DNA from: Trachythela sp. YZ-2020
Taxonomy: Eukaryota; Cnidaria; Anthozoa; Malacalcyonacea; Clavulariidae
NCBI GenBank assembly: GCA_016169945.1
Contig: JADLSH010000164.1
Location: 496,001 to 560,000 of the forward strand
Direction: 5' to 3'
DNA length: 64,000 nt
Below, one piece after another: positions 27,946 to 36,733 of this stretch (positions within the stretch are counted from its first letter, which is position 1; every line of letters begins with the position of its first letter). A program made the translations under genes and the position numbers. The notes under the pieces are model-generated. The model worked only from the letters and a program-made list of their open reading frames with translations. It searched no databases and was not told the DNA's origin.

Positions 27946-28440
27946 TTATTTATAGTCAACTAAAATGTCTATGTTTGACTCGTTACCTAAGGAACCACCA
28001 CTAATCTGTTTAAAAATGATGTACATCAGTGCTATGTTTTTAAAATCAGGATAGTGATCACTTATTGTAAACTCCTCGTTCAAAATGAATATTAAATTAC
28101 CCACATTGTTTTTAGTTAATATGTCAATGTCTTTCAAATGAACATACTTCACTGATGTGTTTGTAGGAATAACACAAAGTGAGTATCTCACAATAGTAGG
28201 ATTACTTATCGCATTGTCACTGTCAAAAAGATGTGTCAATAGGGTTAGTTTAGAGTTCTCAGTAAGTCCTGGCCCAAAAATATAAGATACAGGATAACCT
28301 GATCTAATACCCGTTGGGTGTCTAAAAAAGGCTGGTGTGATATAATTATATGTAAAGTTGTATTGTAGAACTCGAGGTGGTCTTTCTTTGTTGTGGATGA
28401 AGTTTGGTTCATCATTCGAGTATCCAAATCTAAGTGCCAT
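27946..28440 (-). CDS. Fibre-associated paralogue 2 (Polinton)
   Basis: A 164-residue paralogue of 27437-27937 with the same N-terminal tag (MALRFGYSNDEPNFIHNK) and core motifs (YIFGPGLTENSKLTLLTH, EEFTISDHYPDFK). Divergence is greatest in the middle (ITPAFFRHPTGIRSG against ISKRSYKTPNQLRPG), the sort of pattern expected if the exposed surface evolves faster. It arose by tandem duplication. The stop overlaps the TATAAATAAA leader of the next gene, so the two are read in one direction with an 8-nt gap. Confidence 0.65.
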   Translation of the reverse strand: MALRFGYSNDEPNFIHNKERPPRVLQYNFTYNYITPAFFRHPTGIRSGYPVSYIFGPGLTENSKLTLLTHLFDSDNAISNPTIVRYSLCVIPTNTSVKYVHLKDIDILTKNNVGNLIFILNEEFTISDHYPDFKNIALMYIIFKQISGGSLGNESNIDILVDYK

Positions 28441-28448
28441 TGTTTATT

Positions 28449-28961
28449 TTATGGTATGTACCAGTCATATATTTTCCAATGTTGTCTCCACATGGTGTAA
28501 GTGGTGTTAGGTGTTAGTTGTCTGGAATAACAACTAAAAATAGCCCCTGTCATAATCAAATGTACATATTTAACACAACCACTGTCTTGCCCATATTTTT
28601 TAAAATAATTAAGAATGTCCTCGGTATGTTTTTTATCGTTAAGACAATATACAGGTCTTTTGCTAGGGTTTATAATACAAGTCCATAACCCTTTTGGTTT
28701 GTGCACAAAACATGCTTGGTGTAATAAGTTAATCCATAACGATCTTAGTCCATGTGTCAACGCAATAGAGTCTTTATGTTCTATAACAACTTGTATCATA
28801 GCTAATAATTTTTCTATTATGTTGTGGTGAAATTTAAACTTAGATCTATCTGTATTTCTTTTAATCTGGGCAATAAAGTTACGACAACTAAGAATTTTGG
28901 TTTTGGTTACCATGTCATCTATTAAATATAAACACTTATTAATTTGAGTTGGACAGTCCAT
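28449..28961 (-). CDS. Polinton protein of unknown function (170 aa)
   Basis: Starts MDCPTQINKCLYLIDD and ends MWRQHWKIYDWYIP. It is Cys/His-rich and helical in the first half (ILSCRNFIAQIKRN, HNIIEKLLAMIQVV), with conserved-looking aromatic residues at the C-terminus. I tested it as the missing adenovirus-type protease and did not see the His-Asp/Glu-Gln-Cys order. It lies 8 nt upstream of the fibre paralogues, so it may share their assembly function. Confidence 0.5.
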   Translation of the reverse strand: MDCPTQINKCLYLIDDMVTKTKILSCRNFIAQIKRNTDRSKFKFHHNIIEKLLAMIQVVIEHKDSIALTHGLRSLWINLLHQACFVHKPKGLWTCIINPSKRPVYCLNDKKHTEDILNYFKKYGQDSGCVKYVHLIMTGAIFSCYSRQLTPNTTYTMWRQHWKIYDWYIP

Positions 28962-28971
28962 AATCTTTATT

Positions 28972-28991
28972 TGTAACCCGTAAAGGTTACA
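28972..28991 (-). terminator. Stem-loop after 29041 stop
   Basis: TGTAACC pairs with GGTTACA around a 6-nt loop in the spacer between 29041-29445 and 28449-28961. The same arms recur at 30534-30557. Confidence 0.62.
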
Positions 28992-29040
28992 TACAAATAG
29001 TTAGTTTTACACACAAATCAAATTAGTTAGTAAATTAAAT

Positions 29041-29445
29041 TTACATCTTTTCTCTTTTAAAAATGTTGTGAACATATGGGGATAAAACAAAAGTACTAAC
29101 AGCACATACAAATGCTACTGTCAAAGCATTTCTAACAAAATGATTTGTGGATGGTGGTGGTGTTGGTTTTTTTCTTTTTACAACATCTGCAATAATAAAC
29201 TGTTTTGCACCCTCACCATGTCTTACCCTTATTTTTTCCACATTTTCTTTTATCTCTTTTTTCAATCTAACGATGTTTCTAAAAGGTTCCATCGCTAAAA
29301 ACTCTTGATAAGTACCATGACAGTCTTCACAAAACTCCCCTTTTGAGCTCAAACATTTGTGATCATCATCACTCTCATAATCATCATCATCATCGTTACT
29401 GCCATTGTAAATTGCCATATAATATGTTTCATCATATTTGCTCAT
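29041..29445 (-). CDS. Membrane-anchored acidic protein (Polinton)
   Basis: A 134-residue protein beginning MSKYDETYYMAIYNGS, with an Asp-rich stretch (NDDDDDYESDDDHK), a Cys pair (FCEDCHGTY), a basic linker (KRKKPTPPPS) and a C-terminal membrane segment (ALTVAFVCAVSTFVLSPYV). This is a tail-anchored layout. No family is recognised. ATG follows AATATAAATG. A foldback element has inserted just upstream. Confidence 0.55.
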   Translation of the reverse strand: MSKYDETYYMAIYNGSNDDDDDYESDDDHKCLSSKGEFCEDCHGTYQEFLAMEPFRNIVRLKKEIKENVEKIRVRHGEGAKQFIIADVVKRKKPTPPPSTNHFVRNALTVAFVCAVSTFVLSPYVHNIFKREKM

Positions 29446-29537
29446 TTATATTAGTTTAATTTAATTTAATTATAAAATGTTTTTTTCCGTTTTTATAAGG
29501 TAGGTCTAAAAATTTTATGTCCATGTTTTTTATTTTA

Positions 29538-30531
29538 GACGGCCAGCCAGCCTCGAAAAAAGTGACTGTCGATGGCATTTTTTGTTACAAGCAGGAAACC
29601 ACACTAAATGTCATCGGAGTGTGTTCACTTTGACGGTGAAAGTGGTTGCCCTCCGTAATTATTCTATTTATGTAGCGAAATTGGAAGGTTTTTATAACGA
29701 CATTTCGATAGATGGGATTCCATTTAAAAGCAGTTTTCGATATCATGGATTTATTGTAATTGGTTCACTGCCTAATTAGCATGTGCAAATTTCTCCTTTT
29801 CTTAATTGTCATAACTCAAAGTGACATGCTAATGAGAAACATGGTATTACTGGCACTTGTTAAAATACCTGTGTGGAGGCAAGTTTCATTATAAAGATGG
29901 ATTTATTAGAACGAGTGGTTACCCAAAGGCTTAAATTCGTAAATTATTGCGTTTTATTTCGAATATTTACCGATTTTGAAGGTCTATGTGTTATAGTGAA
30001 ACTACGTGTTTGCGCCAACATGCTGTTTTTCAACTATTTACATGCCAAAACTTGACTGGCTCAACAGAAATATATTGTGTTACACGGGTGGCAACCGGGC
30101 GTGTAGTACCGATTCGTATGTAATCTAAACATATGTGATTGTTGCCTGTCTGTAACACAACAAAAACATATTGTTGTGGCTTCTTTTTGAAAGGTCGTGT
30201 TTTGATGTATTTGCGCCATGTTTCTTATTAGCATATCATTTTGAATTATACGAAAGAAGATTATCCAAATTTTACAAATGTTAATTAGATAGTCAGCCAA
30301 TTAAAATAAAACACTGATATAAAACACAGCATTCGAAAAAAATCCCATCCTTCGAAATGTTTTAGAAAAAACCTTCAAATTTTAGCACATAGATAAAAAA
30401 ATACGGTTGGCAACCACTCTCACCCTCAAAGTAAACACTATCCTGAGACATTTTGCGTATTTTCATGCTTGTAACAAAAAATGCCATCGACAGTGTTTTC
30501 TAGACACTTTTTTCAAGCTTGGCCGGTCGTC
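29538..30531. mobile_element. Long foldback element nested in the Polinton
   Basis: A 994-bp insertion whose two halves are imperfect reverse complements over at least 330 bp each (for example 'gtcgatggcattttttgtt' near 29570 against its complement near 30480). It is flanked by TA on both sides, as in mariner-type non-autonomous elements. It separates 29041-29445 from 30563-30805 without breaking either gene. Open frames inside it have no motifs. Confidence 0.75.
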
Positions 30532-30533
30532 TA

Positions 30534-30557
30534 TTTGTAACCCACAAAGGTTACAAA
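30534..30557 (-). terminator. Stem-loop after 30563 stop
   Basis: TTTGTAACC pairs with GGTTACAAA around a 6-nt loop, directly past the 30563 stop. The foldback element ends two bases before it. Confidence 0.68.
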
Positions 30558-30562
30558 TTAAA

Positions 30563-30805
30563 TTATTTTGTTGTTTGTTTATCTATCTTTTTGTATGGAT
30601 GGGTTTCGCAGTGTTTTTTAAATTTAAACATATTTGTAAAAACTTCATTACAATTAGGACATTTAAGATTTTTCCTTTCTATTTTTCTACGAGTTCTTGC
30701 AAACATTTTCGCTACTGTTTCTTCCTCCTTTACTATTTTTGTTAATGATGATACAAACATTTTCTTTATCTCCTTTCTTGTTATTCCAATATTATCTCTT
30801 GACAT
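30563..30805 (-). CDS. Small C2H2 zinc-finger protein (Polinton)
   Basis: An 80-residue protein: a basic helical N-terminus (SRDNIGITRKEIKKMF, ARTRRKIERK) followed by one classical finger, LKCPNCNEVFTNMFKFKKHCETH. It is likely a DNA- or RNA-binding accessory protein. Together with 10883-11149 and 18345-18596 it makes three small finger genes in one element. Confidence 0.7.
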   Translation of the reverse strand: MSRDNIGITRKEIKKMFVSSLTKIVKEEETVAKMFARTRRKIERKNLKCPNCNEVFTNMFKFKKHCETHPYKKIDKQTTK

Positions 30806-30829
30806 TTTTTACTTATTATATACTACCTG

Positions 30830-31204
30830 TTAAAGTTCGATTTTTTCGTTGCGGTGTACACAATACTCGCATGTACAATTACAATTTGGATTTGTGCAAC
30901 TATTACAATACATACAAATATCATCCATTATCCCACAATATTTGCATGCCTCACACTCACACCCACCCTTACAATAATTAGCACCTTCACATCGGCAACT
31001 ACGACATACATCTTCGCAATCCACACAAGTACACTCACCTTCACATTCGTCCGTACCGGCACAGACACAACAACATTGGTTATCTTCGTCAAACATTTCT
31101 TTGCATAAATGGTCATCTCCTTTTGCGTGATCCAACTCGCAAACTTCACAATAAGGGCACTCACAATTAAAACTTTTAATTTTCATCTGCGGGTCTGTCT
31201 CCAT
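30830..31204 (-). CDS. Extremely Cys-rich protein (Polinton)
   Basis: A 124-residue protein with 28 cysteines (about 23 percent), mostly as CxC, CxxC and CCC groups (for example CEGECTCVDCEDVCRSCRC). There is no signal peptide and no known finger order. The composition suggests multi-zinc binding or a metallothionein-like fold, or a disulfide-rich virion protein. It starts METDPQMKIKSFN after TTAATAAATG. Function is unknown. Confidence 0.6.
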   Translation of the reverse strand: METDPQMKIKSFNCECPYCEVCELDHAKGDDHLCKEMFDEDNQCCCVCAGTDECEGECTCVDCEDVCRSCRCEGANYCKGGCECEACKYCGIMDDICMYCNSCTNPNCNCTCEYCVHRNEKIEL

Positions 31205-31230
31205 TTATTAAATTAAATTATTAAATTCTT

Positions 31231-31283
31231 ATAAACCTTTTTACAACGAAGCAAAGCGATAGTCACAATGTAAAAAGGTTTAT
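31231..31283 (-). terminator. Long stem-loop after 31287 stop
   Basis: ATAAACCTTTTTAC pairs perfectly over 14 bp with GTAAAAAGGTTTAT around a 25-nt loop, 4 nt past the 31287 stop. Confidence 0.75.
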
Positions 31284-31286
31284 AAT

Positions 31287-31757
31287 TTATTGGCTCCTTT
31301 TCGGGGGCCCATTTGCCCATTTGTTCTCAAAAAAACTTTGTTTTTGGTGTGCTTTTAGTTCCTCTTTTAACTTTTGCACCTCTGCTACTTGGAACTTATT
31401 AATTTCCGTTATATTTCTTTGTAACAAGAATGTAAGGTTTTTTAAATTAAACACCTCCTGTTTTAAACCAAACACCTCCTGTTTTAAACCAAACACCTCT
31501 TGGTTTAAACCAAACACCTTGTCTGTGGTTTTAGAAGTTTCTTGGACCTCACTACTTTTTATATCTTTTACAGGTCTACTATCATGTTTATCACTTTTTG
31601 CCTTAATAATATCGTTAATTAATGCCTTGCGATGCCTTACCGGGTAAGTGTATTTTGAAAATCTAATACCAAGTTTTTTAGCTTCTTCTCTAAGCTCGGT
31701 CATATTTAAGTACCCCAAATCCTCTACTGTAGAACTTAAGTTTTGTTCTTGTTCCAT
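31287..31757 (-). CDS. SAP/HeH-like plus heptad coiled-coil protein (Polinton)
   Basis: A 156-residue protein. The N-terminal segment LNMTELREEAKKLGIRFSK resembles SAP/HeH-type DNA-binding helices. It is followed by an almost exact heptad repeat (VFGLNQE VFGLKQE VFGLKQE VFNLK) at about 82-107, giving a leucine-zipper-like coil, and a further helix (FQVAEVQKLKEELKAHQKQ). It could bind DNA as a dimer or trimer, for instance as a terminal or packaging factor (inference). It is the last gene before the right terminal repeat. Confidence 0.65.
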   Translation of the reverse strand: MEQEQNLSSTVEDLGYLNMTELREEAKKLGIRFSKYTYPVRHRKALINDIIKAKSDKHDSRPVKDIKSSEVQETSKTTDKVFGLNQEVFGLKQEVFGLKQEVFNLKNLTFLLQRNITEINKFQVAEVQKLKEELKAHQKQSFFENKWANGPPKRSQ

Positions 31758-31802
31758 TTATTAAATTAATATTACCCCTTATAAAACCTTTTTTTTTTTA
31801 CA

Positions 31803-32086
31803 ACAATGTTTTGTTTGTTTGTTTGTTTGTAACGGATGTACAACAATGTTTATTTTACAACAATGTTTCGTAACGGATGTACAACAATGTTTCGTAACAC
31901 TTGTGTAGTGCGCATGGTTGTGCATGAGCGAAGCGGAGCGGAGCGACCTGTGTGCATGTGGGGGTGGGGGGTTGGGGAGGATTTAATTTATTCAGTATGC
32001 GTAGAAGGTTGCGCAGATGGTGTTTAATTTAATTTAATTTATTCAATATTCACCGGAAGTGACGTATAGTAGACCTCATAACTACT
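31803..32086 (-). repeat. Polinton right terminal inverted repeat
   Basis: About 285 bp reverse-complementary to 10554-10815. It carries four 'tacaacaatgtt' words in its inner part. The last base before cccgtg is 32086. Confidence 0.92.
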
Positions 32087-32092
32087 CCCGTG
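32087..32092. repeat. Polinton target-site duplication, right
   Basis: Exact copy of cccgtg seen before the left end. Confidence 0.92.
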
Positions 32093-32418
32093 TTTGTTTA
32101 TCCACATGTTTAGGGGCGGTAGATTTTCATTGAGTCCGAGAGGCTGTTCGATATTTTTTGTTGTTCAAGGCTCTCGCATGATGTTTAATTTTTTTTCTGT
32201 GCAGATATAAAGTATGTATATATGATATGAAATCCCTGTGATGAGATGTAACTTTGTATATTACACTCTTAAAGTCATTGATTTGAGGAGCATAACTTTG
32301 TATCATGGTTGCAACATTGAATAGAAACTAGAGGGAAACCTAAAACCTAACCACATGCTCTTGAGGCATGTCATGCACACACATAATTTAGCAGGGTAGT
32401 AACATTTCACATCAGTCC
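32093..32418. other. No gene seen
   Basis: AT-rich sequence directly flanking the Polinton, with no coding or repeat signature I can support. The last 8 bases (atcagtcc) are the target duplication of the following hAT element. Confidence 0.5.
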
Positions 32419-32942
32419 CAGTGGCGTGCTGGCAGGGGAGGGCCGGGGGGCCATGGCCCCCCGAGCGAAGATTTTTTAGGGGGCGCCAAAACATAAATGG
32501 GGCGTCGAAATTGCACAAAATCACACAAAAGCGCACACAAGCCTACCTACAACTACAAGCATTACTGTCCAGTCTGTAATATCTCAAAGGATGTAAATTG
32601 TTAATTGTGAAATGTGAAGTGATTTGGCTTACGATCCAGTACTGGTAAGTTCGTCGTCTACTTCATGAATGTCAAAACTAAGTCCTTCTATGAATTATAT
32701 ATTTATTCAAACTTTTGAATGTGCTGTTTCTTGCGCAATTTTATTTTTACGATGTTTGTAATTCTCAGAATTCCGTCAAATCGCCTCCCAGGGACTCTAA
32801 ATTTCAAAATTTTCCCGGGGTGGTATGCCCCCGGACCCCCCTAGAGGTATCGCCTCTACGACGCTCAACCATACACAAATTACAAGGGGGCGCCAAATTT
32901 GCAGCTGGCCTCCCCTGGCGAACACAAGCCAGCACGCCACTG
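32419..32942. mobile_element. Non-autonomous hAT element, family 1, short copy
   Basis: A 524-bp element with ends CAGTGGCGTGCTGGC and its complement, flanked by an exact 8-bp duplication (atcagtcc at 32411-32418 and 32943-32950). It is an internally deleted relative of 40457-41289. It encodes no transposase. Confidence 0.9.
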
Positions 32943-32950
32943 ATCAGTCC

Positions 32951-33327
32951 AGGACCTCTTGTCGGACATGGGAACAAATTTGCAATATTTTTTTTATCGT
33001 CTGTGATACCCGTTAAAATTTAGCCCGTGGCATAAAATTCCTAAAAATCTGAGGCTTCTGAAACGGTATTTCGTGCATTCTGAGACCACTCTGATCGACT
33101 GACCGCAGATAGTATACATTCAAAATTGTGTATACTGGTTCAGAGTACTAGTTACTAAATAATCATTCAGTCTGGAAAGGCTTGTTCGATATTTTTTATT
33201 GCCGTTTGTCCTTGCTTGATATTATTTTTTAATTCTACCCGCCCCGCATCAAAAATCAAATGGTCCGCCCCTTATCCGATTAAATTAACTATGGGTTATA
33301 TATCTCAACTGCATTGGCGAACGTGAA
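32951..33327. repeat. Repeat remnants, no gene
   Basis: About 33030-33135 is the reverse complement of 1015-1110, so a piece of the same dispersed repeat is present. Nothing coding is seen. Confidence 0.5.
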
Positions 33328-34357
33328 CATTCAAGCTATAAATTTTAGATATTTTGTGAGGCAAATTGTAGAAGGGTATCTCTCCGGCCGTGATATTTTG
33401 ATGGTCTCACCAACTGGATCAGGCGAAAGCCTTACATTGCACCATTTGTTTGCGACTATTTGAAGCGTGGTAAAACAAGAACAAATCTGATAGCAAATCA
33501 GACAATAAAATCCTTGGTTTTAGGAGAGACGTTCGCTCTTGAGACGATTTAATTGGCGTTGCCATTCACATTGTCGCAAAGCGTGAAAAATGTAGCAAGT
33601 TGTAACACGAGTCCTATCTCGTGAAGCGAACCTGTCAGTTCATTCTGTCAAAACAACACTCACGATTTACAGGGAAAACCCATTCGGCTCCGCCCCGCTG
33701 TAATTTTTCGCACCAGGGAAATGCAATTTCCTGCAAGCGCGACAAGTCGATTCGCTGACCTCGAGCTCGCCCGTATTAACTTAGACTTGCTACAAGTCGA
33801 CTCCGTTGACGCGCGGTAAAGCCCAGACGCGCAGTTAAGAATGAACATTCAAGCCATATCTCTTCGACCGTGATGTTTTGATGGTCTCGCCAACTGGGTC
33901 TGGCAAAAGCCTTACCTTTCACATTGCTCCGTTTGTTTACGACTATTTGAAGGGTGGTGAACAATAACAGATCTATTCGATATGTCTTGTCATCGTCCCA
34001 CTGTTGTCTCTGATGAGAGATCAAGTCGCATCTCTTCAGAGAAAAGGAATTGCCGCTGTCTGCTTGGCAGCCGATACAACTAAAGAAGAGATGGCGGGCA
34101 TCAACGAAGGCCAGTATAACCTTATATTTGGCACTCCCGAGTCCTTAAGGAGTTTTGGGAGAAACGTTCGTTCTTGAGACAATTTTAGTTGGCGTTGCCG
34201 TTCACATATTTGTCGCATAGCATGAAAAGTATAGCAAGTTTGTAACACGAGTCTTATCTCGTGTAGCAAACCTGTCAGTTCATTCTGTCAAAACAACACT
34301 CAAGTTTTGCAGGGAAAACCCATTCTGCTCCGCCCCGCTGTAATTTTTCGCGCCAAG
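33328..34357 (+). pseudogene. Duplicated RecQ-like helicase fragments
   Basis: Two direct copies (about 33328-33720 and 33842-34357). Each begins with a degraded helicase motif I region: copy 1 reads SPTGSGES and copy 2 SPTGSGKS, followed in copy 2 by the RecQ-like VPLLSLMRDQV and FGTPESL segments in broken frames. Both copies then share a non-coding stretch with 'ctgtcagttcattctgtc'. Only the N-terminal helicase lobe is represented. These are decayed fragments of a RecQ-family gene or of a mobile element carrying one. Confidence 0.65.
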
Positions 34358-34444
34358 GAGATGCGATCCAGTAAACTCAGTCCGTATTAACCCAGTCATT
34401 ATGCAAGTCGACTTGTGGCAAGTCTAGTATTAACCATTGAACTA

Positions 34445-34862
34445 TAAGTAAACTGGAACGCTAACTCCTATGATCAAGTCCTATGATTCGTTGAAGCCAA
34501 GCTAGTTTTTCTGAGTTTTGAGTTGAAATACTTAACGCCGAACATTGGGCTGTATATGAAATTGTAGCTATTAAAAAGTTCTATTTGATATAAAAACTTC
34601 AAAACTTTAGGCAAAATGGAAATACTTAAAAAATACAAAAACAACCGCAATTTTGTAAAATACGGCAAATTTTCCCTCAAAGTTTTAAGTATTTCCCTTT
34701 TACCTAAAGTCTTGAAGTTTTTATATCAAATATAACTTTTTAATAGCTTCAATTTCATATACAGCCCAATGTTCGGCGTTAAGTATTTCAACTCAAAACT
34801 CAGAAAAACTGAATTAAGCTGGCTTCAATTCCCCCCCCTGCGTTAGCGTTCCAGTTTACTTA
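34445..34862. repeat. Foldback element with taagtaaactgg ends
   Basis: About 418 bp whose halves are reverse complements (for example 'ttcatatacagcccaatgtt' near 34750 against its complement near 34540). The outer words are TAAGTAAACTGGAACGCTAAC split between both ends. It lies in a repeat context of 'cagtccgtattaaccc'. No target duplication could be settled. Confidence 0.7.
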
Positions 34863-35854
34863 GAGTTCACTGGTATTAACCTAGTCCGTATTAATATTAT
34901 TAACCCAGTCCGTATTTACCCAGAGTATTTACCCAGTCATTATACGGAGTTAGAACAATTTTTAATGCGAGTCGGGAAACATTCTGAAATATGTGACAAA
35001 TTCTGTGACTATGAAAGACATGTCATGAAAGTGCTGCATAATTTTAGGTATAAAAATAATCTTCTGCGTCATAAACATGTCTACTGACGTAAGAGTCAGT
35101 TGCTAATTGGAATGTCATTCGGACATCTCGACGTAAATCGAGATTCGTGGATTTGGCACAGGTCGTAGTCACCATGAACCTACAGCGAACGACTTTGGAA
35201 TGTCTACGAAGGTTCGCAACAATAAATATATATGAATATAATATAATATACACTAAAGCCATCTTATGATTATTTCAAATTAAACTTAAAAATCAATTAC
35301 CTAATAATCGATCATATATTCATATTCCAATGTCTTGACTGGTCTTGACTCTAGCACTTTACATATGCTTACGTATACCTCGAGTCGAGATTAGATTATA
35401 ATATCAAATCTGAGTGTATATGTCTCACACGATCATATCCTCGATTTCACGACCATACTGTGTGGTTGTTATGTTTGGGTGCGAATTTTATATGTAAATA
35501 CTCATTTTATTGCTATATCTACCGTACGCGTAGTAAATTAATATATTAATAACAATACCGGTATATTTATCGGCACAGCAAGATCTCTGTATAAAATAAA
35601 TACAACTATACCAACCTTATTGACTGTAACAATGTTTTGATGTTGGTGAATACCGAACCGTATTAATCCAAAAACGCAAATGAGAGGCTACGAATTATAA
35701 GCAGGAAAGAGCAAACCAAACCAAAGTCCAACCAGTATAAAGTGTATATGAGTGGCACACAAATTTTATACTATATTTGTGCACTGAATCATGTCAAACT
35801 CTCGAGATTAGCATGCATATACGTATACAAGGTGGTACATAATATCAACGAGTA
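34863..35854. other. Gene-less AT-rich stretch
   Basis: It starts with several degenerate 'cagtccgtatt(t/a)accc' words, then contains no coding region or element boundary that I can support. Confidence 0.5.
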
Positions 35855-36114
35855 CTACAATCTTGGACATAACCTTTGAGACCATTACTCGCAATATTGC
35901 AAAGTTAATGTACACTGACAAAACAATCTTCGTGACCCACTCTCCCCCACATCAATGTTGTGAACAACCCCGAAACAACTTTTGACAATTTATCAAGACA
36001 CAAGCTTGAATTGGGGGAGTGGGGGCTTAAGAAGCGCAATATGATTTTATAGGGAATTTACCATAATGGATACGTAGGAAAGGTAGTCTGAACCAGTTAT
36101 GTCCAAGATTGTAG
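35855..36114. repeat. Inverted-repeat element, 260 bp
   Basis: The ends are the 19-bp word ctacaatcttggacataac and its exact complement. The interior has no ORF. It is probably a small non-autonomous DNA transposon; no target duplication is clear. Confidence 0.6.
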
Positions 36115-36305
36115 CTCTTCCGCACTTTCTTGTGCTCGATTGTAGCTCTTCCGCACGGTCCGCGGTTCTACTGTTACTAAATGTAGTAACTTCTTGCCAC
36201 ATTGAGACACGGTCGAGGGTATCAACTCAATCACAGCGTAGGATTTTGTGACGTGAGAACGTGTATGTATGCTTCGTCTTCATATGTATGCTTCGTCTTC
36301 ATATG
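36108..36305 (+). repeat. Short direct repeats
   Basis: 'gattgtagctcttccgcac' occurs twice around 36108-36157, and the 19-bp unit atgtatgcttcgtcttcat occurs twice in tandem at 36265-36302. Confidence 0.7.
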
Positions 36306-36733
36306 TATTTAGATTACAGTATCCAAGAGTACTTCATTGTAGAATAGTCCCAATCAAAAAACTAGAGTAGTATAGTCCCACTTGAAAGGAAAAAACCTCC
36401 CATAACAAATTTAGGATCAGAATCAAAGACACAAGTTTAAAAATAATTTGAAAGTCACGCGCAATCTTCGCGAAAACTCCTCGTGGGCTACTTGTCAGGG
36501 GGGGGGAAATATTTTCACGAAACGCTGGTTCGCCACCACAGAACCCAGTAAATATATTATTTTTATTGTATTTTTATGATTTATGATAAAAACAATAGAA
36601 AATACGCAAATATTTATTGTTTTTTTCATAAACAATTATGGTTAAACAATTATGCTTTAAAAGGGGTCAAATTTCAGCCATGATATCTCCTAATTTAGCT
36701 ATATTGAACATCCAAAATACAATGTATACTTAA
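36306..36733. other. No gene seen
   Basis: AT-rich spacer with a G run near 36500. The last four bases (TTAA) are the duplication of the following element. Confidence 0.5.

Larger units (their letters stand above)
10554..32086. mobile_element. Maverick/Polinton DNA element, complete
   Basis: A 21.5-kb self-synthesising DNA element bounded by inverted repeats that start AGTAGTTATGAGG and by a 6-bp duplication. It encodes protein-primed polymerase B, retroviral-type integrase, an A32-like ATPase, capsid-like proteins and many small genes on both strands. Removing it and one cccgtg restores an uninterrupted flank. Most genes are intact; three have apparent one-base frame breaks. A foldback element (29538-30531) has inserted into it. 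The element combines transposon ends with a near-complete virion gene set, so it could be a mobile element, an endogenous virus, or both. The expected cysteine protease was not found. Confidence 0.95.

Noticed and set aside
28449..28961. Polinton cysteine protease
   Set aside because: Several Cys and His are present but not in the adenain order, and no Gln-Cys pair is positioned as required.
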